DNA from: Dermatemys mawii
Lineage: Eukaryota > Chordata > Testudines > Dermatemydidae
Reading direction: 5' to 3'
Assembly (NCBI GenBank): GCA_007922305.1
Contig: ML677335.1
Span: 34,297,968-34,361,967, forward strand
DNA length: 64,000 nucleotides
The position numbers were made by a program, and so were the translations under genes. The notes beneath the pieces are model-generated. The model worked only from the letters and a program-made list of their open reading frames with translations. It made no database searches and was not told the origin of the DNA. This document shows positions 57,449-64,000 of the stretch, piece after piece. How positions within the stretch are numbered: position 1 is the stretch's first letter; every line of letters starts with the position of its first letter.

Positions 57449-59280
57449 TGTTGGTGTGCCCTGCAGTTCCTGGCAGTAAATAAATACCTTTAAATAGACT
57501 ATTCCCACAGAATTTCTAGACTAATCTCATCTATCTAATATGATGGGAAACTCAGGAACTTGATAAAATTTATTGACAGACTTGAAGAACCTGGGACTGA
57601 TACCTGTAAATTTTCAGCCCTCATATAGAAAGGAGAGAAAATGGCAATTTCCTCAATAGATGGTTTATGCTCTGCACAGAGATTAATGTTCATGGCTCAA
57701 CTCCACCTCTCTTCTGGTCCTCTTCTTCTGTAAAGGAAATAACTGACCTCTTACAATCCCAGGGCTCTTGTTGTTCTACAACTATGGAACCACAATTGCT
57801 TTTTTTCAGATATGCTCTTCTCGTCTGCAACAAACCTAAGCCCTCTCCCTCTCTATCTCAGTGTTTTCTCTCTATGTACCAACTATGCCTGAAGATGGAA
57901 CAAACAAGAGAATTACTACTTTCAGTGCACACTGAATAGACTACTAAATTCAAAATAGCACAAGAAATTAATCCCTCAGGAAAATTCATGGAAGACAATG
58001 ACTTTACACCAGGAAGGAATTTTAACCAATATTTCAAACATGAAATCTTATAAAGAGATGATTCCAAAAGAACATCCAGAGGGAGTACTAATAAATTATC
58101 ATCATCATCTATAGCCTTGCTAATTTATTAGAAATCTTGACTGACTTCTGACTCTGTAAATCTATATTGTTACAAGTTTCCATTTCTCTTCTATTTGTAT
58201 CAACTTGATAGAATTCATAATACTGTTATGAAAAATGAAGAAAAACCAGAAGAGCAAAGACAATAATGTACTCTAGGAAGTTGCCTCACTGACTTCCTTT
58301 GGGAAGTTACTTTTGTGTTTAATGGAACTTGCTGTTTCAAAATCCTGGAATAGTCCAAGATGACAAACTAAATGGTCCAGGAAATGCTTTCTAGCCTAAG
58401 AGCCTATATAAATCTATCCAAGTTTAAATTTAGGGGGGTCTGATTCTCTGCTCTACTATTGTGTGTTCACATCAATGTATTACAATTGATCTTAGTGAAA
58501 GTTTGGCACATACGCACTTCTGAAAAATCACACTAGGCCCTATCTGCACCTTTAGATGCCTAAATGCCTTTTAAAATCTGGCCCCTACTACTTTTTTTAT
58601 AGCATTCTTAACCACTATGCAAAAAAATTTTTTTTTTCCATTCACTAGGGCTTAGAACTACACAATATATATCAGGAAAAGTTGTTCAAAATGTGTCCGT
58701 AACCATGCCTCACAGTAACGTATAGGAAATCAATGCAATATTCATTAAAGCACAGTAGTCTAGTTAATCATGGTAGTCTAACTCTGTTAAGAATTTCGGA
58801 CAACAGGAAACATTTTAATGATCTTTGCTATACTTAAGTTAATAGTGTGTGATCAATTAGATTTCTTAAGAAACTATATAAGGTACTTTATAAATGATTT
58901 CTTTTTCTCTTGAAGACATTATAAGAAGACATTATAGGGTATAAAATTAAATTAATGTACAGTATTTTGATGCCTAAAGTTGTAAATCTATAGGAGTGAG
59001 CACTTCACCTGCTTACGCACTGCTTAGGTGGGACAATGAATACAGGAAAGCACTCCAAATAGGAATAACTTTAAAGGTCTGCTTAGAACTTTGCATTACA
59101 AAGCAAGGCATTGAGGTACTCAGCCAATGGAACAGAGAAAGAAAATAGAAAATTGTGTGCAAATATATTTTAGGGATGGAAGAAACTAGGTCAGAATTGA
59201 TTCTGAAGTGAACACCTAGAACAGTCAAGTTCAGTGAGGAAGTTTCAACTAAGGTTATGAGTTGTATTGTTTTTATGTTA
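57449..59280. other. Unassigned DNA
   Basis: No gene was recognised. 58540-58585 ('ctgcacctttagatgcctaa ... ttttaaaatctggcccc') is a palindromic repeat fragment. Confidence 0.4.
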
Positions 59281-59399
59281 CCTATAAAGTCAAAAGCCTA
59301 AATACCTTTAAAAATCAGGCCCTATTTGCTTTGTTGAAAAAAGGCTAGGGACTCAGAATTTACTTTCTTTGTTTAATTCCAGTTAAAATGAGAAAGTGT

Positions 59400-59580
59400 C
59401 AGAATTAATATTTATTTGTGCTAGGTGCTGTCCAAGAAAACTTGGAGATGCTGAACCAGGCCATCAGTGGTGTAAATGGGCTAGCTCTATTGACTTAAAT
59501 GGAACTACACCTGTTTACACCAGCTGAGGATCTGCTCCACAGTCTCTCCCAAAGTTTTCACAATCTAAGATGTGACAAAT
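59400..59580. repeat. Ancient repeat interrupted by a palindromic repeat
   Basis: 'gtgctaggtgctgtccaaga' and, after an interruption, 'ctcccaaagttttcacaatc' are split parts of the repeat seen at 5090-5370. The interruption 59455-59540 ('ggtgtaaatgggctagctct ... acctgtttacaccagctgag') is a self-complementary repeat of the 3766-3955 type. Confidence 0.45.
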
Positions 59581-60815
59581 GAGAGAGGGGGATGAAACTT
59601 TGTTTGTTTGCCAAATAAAAACTAATCATCTTTTGACCTAACCCACTATTCATTTGTTGATTTCTGATACATATCACAGTAGAGTTGGGTCTTGAGGAGG
59701 AAACTGAAAAAGGAGAGGAAACATCCTAGTACAGAAGCTCCTGGGAGGCATTATGTTCTGAAGAAATGGAACAGAAAAAAGTATGAAGCAGCTGGTGGAG
59801 CAGTAGAGAAAGGCAAGGATGTAGCTTCCATCATTAATAGAGTTGTGGGAAAGGGACAGTTCACAAGTCACAACAGCAGATATGACCCAGAGAGCTCTTG
59901 TGCCAACTGGCATGATCATAGAGTTTATATATGCACAATAATTCACCAAAAGGAGGCATATAGGGTCTCTGCCAAGAGCCAGTACCCCATTCATGATCAT
60001 GAACATTGCGACATCAAAGTATAGAGAATATTTAAGGAATTACATATTTGTATTGAAAATGACGATCTTAAGGTATGTAAATTAAGGCAGGTCACTTGAA
60101 GGTGATAAATGTGATCCTGTCAGGTAGGAGGGAAGAGGTGCTTCGCTCTCACTGGCTGGTCACATGTGTGTTGTATATTGTTTCCTTCACAACAGCAGCC
60201 TATCTACAGGCTGAGCTATATTCTGACCAAGAGCTGATCCGGATAAAACCACCAGCACGCAGTCATCCTGTTTACTAGTAGAGACAATGGATTGGGGGCA
60301 TATAACTGTGGGTACAGAGAGACACTCTGTATCTTTTCCACTGAGGCAACAAGCTGATAGTGTGACTTGTACCATGAAAAGATGATCACAGTCAAGCCTG
60401 GCTGCAATGCTCTAAGAATTTTGGGTAAGCTTTTGCTTTATAAGACAGGACAATAATTAGTTAAACCAGCCAAGGTTCTAGAATATGTTATGTTTTTATT
60501 TTGTTTCCATTTGTTTCCAATATTGGCTGTTGTTCAAATCTCTATAAGCTTTTACTCATTCTCACTATAAATGTATGTGCTGTGTGTTACGTGTACTGTT
60601 CCTTTGGGAGCAGTGAATCTGTGAATACTGTGAGTGTCCAATGAATTTGGGGCTGAACTCTGCAGGAGGATGCTCAGAAGGCTTGGGTCTTGGAGTGAGC
60701 CTATCACTAACCTATAGAGAGAACGCTGGGCATATATAGGCCTGGAGGGGAGCGCTTGTATTGGTGAAGTAGGAGAGCTGACCCATGACAGGCACAGACA
60801 AGACTTCCTTATCCT
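59581..60815. other. Unassigned DNA
   Basis: No gene was recognised. The two 110-codon frames at 59674-60024 lie on opposite strands and neither has a domain pattern. 59690-59890 may be a weak L2-like fragment. Confidence 0.35.
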
Positions 60816-60819
60816 AAGG

Positions 60820-60990
60820 CAGGGATGGGCAAATGTTTTGGCCCAAGGGCCACACTGGGTTTCAGAATTGTGTGGAGGGCCGGATAGGGAAGGTTGTGCC
60901 TTCTCAAACAGCCTGGCCTTGCCCCTCTGCAGTAGTGAAGTGCTTCACAATGCTGGGTTCCCCCAGGAAACATCACAGCAGGTCAGAAAG
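60820..60990. mobile_element. hAT-type terminus fragment
   Basis: cagggatgggcaaatgtttt followed by 'ggcccaagggccacactggg' is the left end of another hAT family. The matching right end was not found. Confidence 0.55.
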
Positions 60991-61640
60991 AATAGGCAGG
61001 GTTGTGAAGAGCCTTAAACCCAAGGAAGGGCTGTAAAGAGCCTTGAACCTAAGGACAAGAAGCTTGAATTTGATATCAGGGAAAATTTGAAGGCAATGGA
61101 CTAATTCAAAGTATGTATTTGTGTGCATGCGTAATCTGAGCTAACGTCATGACAGATTATTTTAGCAATTATGTTTTATATGGACATGGGAATGGAGGAG
61201 CAATGTGGATACTGGAGTGGCTAGTGAAGGTATTGGATGTAGATATTGGAGAGGTTTCAGTAGCCAAGATGGAAAATGGCTGTGTGGGACAGATTTTAGA
61301 AACATTGCACAGGAAGAAGTATCAATTCTTAAACATTTCCCAGAGGTATGGGAAGGGGGAGAGTAAGAAATCAATAATTATCCCCAAATTTCAGGTCTGA
61401 GTTACCAGGAGAATGTGTGGCCTTATCCAGAGGAATGAGGGATAGAGAGAACGGGGAGGCCTTGAGAAAAAATTACAAGTTCAGTTTTAGTCATGTTAAG
61501 TTTCATTTGACAGAGAGCAAGTCATCCAGGTGATGCCAGAGAGAACGGCTGAAAAACTGGACTAGTCAGGAGTGCAGAGGCAGAATTTTGAGTCCATGAA
61601 AACAGAAGACATCACCTAGAGCTAGAGAGAGAATAGAATG
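60991..61640 (-). mobile_element. L2-like LINE reverse-transcriptase remnant, antisense
   Basis: The plus strand has 'gaagcttgaatttgatatca', 'gtagccaagatggaaaatgg', 'acaagttcagttttagtcat' and 'caagtcatccaggtgatgcc', which correspond to the antisense of L2-type RT C-terminal coding (the H..L.YCN..L region and flanks). Frames are broken; the copy is old. Confidence 0.5.
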
Positions 61641-62603
61641 GTGTTTAGGAAAGAGCCTTCTACCCCTTAACCTCCCTCCCCCTCCCGAAAGAGGACAGAA
61701 GCTGGAAGAGAACCAGAGGAGGTTACGAGTCACGGAAGCCAAAGGAGAACAAAAATCTCAGTATCAGTGCAGGAAACAAGGAAGGCAGTTTTTCAGGTGA
61801 TGGCTGAGACTCAGCACAGTCTATGGCAGGCCTGAGGTCTGTTCTAGATTCTCTTTATTTCCCAATGACCCTGAGGGGCACAGAATATGTAGGATGTAAG
61901 AATGCCTCAGCCACTAACATTTGGAATTCACTTCCAGGCAGTTTTTTAAAGTATCTTTTAAAAGTATCTTTGTTTTTTGAGAATAAACCCTGAAAACAAA
62001 TGAGAAGATTAGGCTTTTATTAAACAAAAAACCTGCACTGCTCAGATGCATAAGAACAGTTACTAATGAAAACAGATTCCAGAGCTATAAATAAACTTTG
62101 ATGACCCATCAATTTTTCTTATTTCAGGGTACTAGGTCAAAAACACTGGCCTTTCATTAAAAAAAAATGTTGCCGTTGTCTATTCAGCAATTAGTGTGGT
62201 GCCCATCGGATATTACTTTCTTGTAAATTTAACAAATGTGCACTTCACTGTTCACTTCAAGTAACAAATGAAATAAGTTGGATGGCGTTATTTCAGTAAC
62301 TTTTGAATAGCAATCCACATCACAAAATTCAAAACCTCAAAACAAGTGTTTGGTTCTGTAAGGCAATTATTGGTCCTCATGTAAAATTTGGGACTCCTCG
62401 GCTAATCCCACAAAATAGCTACAGCATGGGCAGTATGCAAGCTTCCTCCATTGCACTAATCATGACCTGAGGGATTAAGTCAAAGAGCAAGAGTCAGACT
62501 GTGACAACCTGGCTCATGATGAGTAGTATCTTATTTTGTGTATAACCCCATAGAATACATTAAGGTCATAATCATAAGCCTACCTATCAGAAAGGTCTTT
62601 ACT
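61641..62603. other. Unassigned DNA
   Basis: Nothing recognised. Confidence 0.4.
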
Positions 62604-62611
62604 GTCTAAAC

Positions 62612-62922
62612 CAGGGGTAGGCAACCTATGGCACAGGTGCCAAAGGCGGCACGCAAGCTGATTTTCTGTGGCACTCACACTGCCCGGGTCCCAGCCTCTG
62701 GTACAGAGGGCTCTGCATTTTCATTTAATTTTAAATGAAGCTTCTTAAACATTTCAAAAAACTTATTTATTTTACATACAAGAATAGTTTAGTTCTATAT
62801 TATAGACTTCTAGAAAGAGACCTTCTAAAAATGTTAAAATGTATTACTGGCACGCAAGACTTTAAATGAAAGTGACTAAATAAAGACTCGGCATACCACT
62901 TCTGAAAGGTTGCCGACCCCTG
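62612..62922. mobile_element. 311-bp hAT MITE with perfect 8-bp target duplication
   Basis: Left end CAGGGGTAGGCAACCTATGG; right end, reverse complemented, CAGGGGTCGGCAACCTTTCA. gtctaaac precedes (62604-62611) and follows (62923-62930) it exactly. The AT-rich interior is shared, in reverse, with 21512-21720. No coding capacity. Confidence 0.95.
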
Positions 62923-62979
62923 GTCTAAACTAAGACAAGATTTTTTTTAAAAAAAAGATATGCTAGAGTTCAAACAAAT

Positions 62980-63078
62980 TATGGGTCTGATGAAGAAAGT
63001 ATTGGTGAGATTCTTCGAGTTGGGTTATGGCAGAGTCAGATAAAATGATCATAACAGTTCTACTGGCCTTAAAATCTA
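62980..63078 (+). mobile_element. CR1 LINE 3' terminal fragment, plus strand
   Basis: 'cagataaaatgatcataaca' followed by 'ctggccttaaaatctatgaa' is the decayed CR1 3' terminus, as at 33868-34023. Confidence 0.65.
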
Positions 63079-63333
63079 TGAATTTATACTGTCTGTGCCT
63101 TAACTATTTAGACCACCATGCTTTCTTGGTTTCTTGTTGAATTAGACACATTTATAAGGTACTGGAAAGAGACCATCCACAAACCCATTTCAACTAAATC
63201 ACCAAACAGCCCGTTTCCTTGGACTTTGTATTTGGGGGAGGATTTATTTGTTATGAATAGGAAATGAATAATGAGTTTTTGAATGTGTTAGTATAATATA
63301 TTGGTATAGAGCACTTCTCATTTACAGATCTAC

Positions 63334-63853
63334 TGTGAAGGATTGCACAGCCCTGAGCAGTGCTCATAATACGGTCTCCACCCAGCAGATCACCTGAACC
63401 AGTAGAGGAGGCGGCCAGGGAAACTCTAGCTTGCAAAGGGGCCCACCCACAAAGCTCCTGACTGGTGGAAATTTTCAGCCCCACCAAGTGGCTGAGAAGC
63501 TCTGCTTAAACCAGAAAGAGGCAGAGGAAGTAATGTAAGCAACTAGGTAAATCTGGGCTGGTTGCTTCTATGGACCCTGCCTACTTGCCTTGTTCCCGAG
63601 CATTGTCTCCCAACCAATTCCTGCTCTCCTTATCTCCAGACCCCTGTCTGTTTCTGCTGCTGCTTTCCTGCTCCTATGCCCTACTGACTCCAGCTTCAAC
63701 CCTTGACTTGGCTCCTGACTCTGTCTCCAGCTTTGATCTTTGGCTTGGCTCCTGCCTCTTACCATTAGGAATGATTGCCCACACCCCAACATCTCCAACC
63801 ATTTTATATATATGACTTAATTAAACTCCTGTGAAATTCATAAGTATCATGTC
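63334..63853 (+). repeat. LTR-like sequence
   Basis: Starts TGTGAAGGATTGCACAG, has a pyrimidine-rich middle (gtctgtttctgctgctgctt) and an 'aattaaactcctgtga' near the end resembling an LTR poly-A region. The right boundary and target duplication could not be fixed. Confidence 0.4.
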
Positions 63854-64000
63854 TGTAGGGGGTCGCCGCTGGGGCTCGGCCCTCTGCGGGGCGGTTGGGC
63901 ACCAGACCGCCCCGCTACACGCCCTCAGACGGGTTGGGGAATAGCAGTTTGCTAGGCCCAGGCCCTGAGGCAGGGCGGGGCCACAAACACGGGGAATAGT
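63854..64000. repeat. GC-rich LTR-like sequence running off the window
   Basis: tgtagggggtcgccgctggg, with ggggcggt/accgcccc inverted pairs, marks an abrupt rise in GC content against the AT-rich background. It resembles a GC-rich turtle LTR, truncated by the window edge. Confidence 0.35.

Noticed and set aside
59674..60024. 110-codon frames on both strands
   Set aside because: Mirror-image frames with no domain; at best a weak LINE-like remnant.

Overview
The window looks like intergenic or intronic nuclear DNA of a non-avian reptile, most likely a turtle. The evidence is the mixture of interspersed repeats: CR1 LINEs with the reptilian 3' tail, L2-like LINE remnants, hAT and TA-target MITEs, a Penelope-like element family, a Gmr1-type Ty3/Gypsy element with a SCAN-like gag, and many short palindromic amniote repeats. 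The turtle assignment rests on remembered resemblance to turtle repeats and was not searched. I found no convincing host protein exon, rRNA, tRNA gene, operon or CRISPR array. Most short open reading frames look like chance frames.

Layout. 1-12 kb: AT-rich unassigned DNA with a hAT element carrying an internal tandem array (1267-2073) and a 919-bp minus-strand solo LTR (6651-7569). 12-15 kb: a minus-strand CR1, a 659-bp solo LTR of the Gypsy family below, and a 192-bp MITE. 18.9-24.3 kb: CR1 fragments in both orientations, one split by a Penelope-like insertion, plus a truncated hAT element. 25-31.3 kb: a Tigger-like MITE beside a nearly complete minus-strand Gypsy element with order LTR-gag-protease-integrase-RT-RNase H-LTR; its 5' LTR is cut by a 400-bp assembly gap (31294-31693). 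31.7-46 kb: repeat-poor DNA with palindromic repeats, a 371-bp putative solo LTR, a possible TRIM retrotransposon with a tRNA-Pro-like primer site (37088-37490) and an old LINE. 46.7-51.1 kb: a plus-strand sister of the 919-bp LTR, a hAT element with a Penelope-like element nested in it (GIY-YIG endonuclease frame), a second self-complementary Penelope-like insertion, and an RTE-like LINE remnant. 51-64 kb: mostly unassigned, with an L2-like LINE remnant, a perfect 311-bp hAT MITE and LTR-like sequence running off the right end.

The coding content belongs to selfish elements. The Gypsy polyprotein is broken by four in-frame stops and a frameshift, so it is dead as a protein source. Its domain order (integrase before reverse transcriptase) is the most distinctive feature. 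The Penelope-like copies carry decayed hammerhead-ribozyme-like cores, and target duplications let several insertions be delimited to the base.
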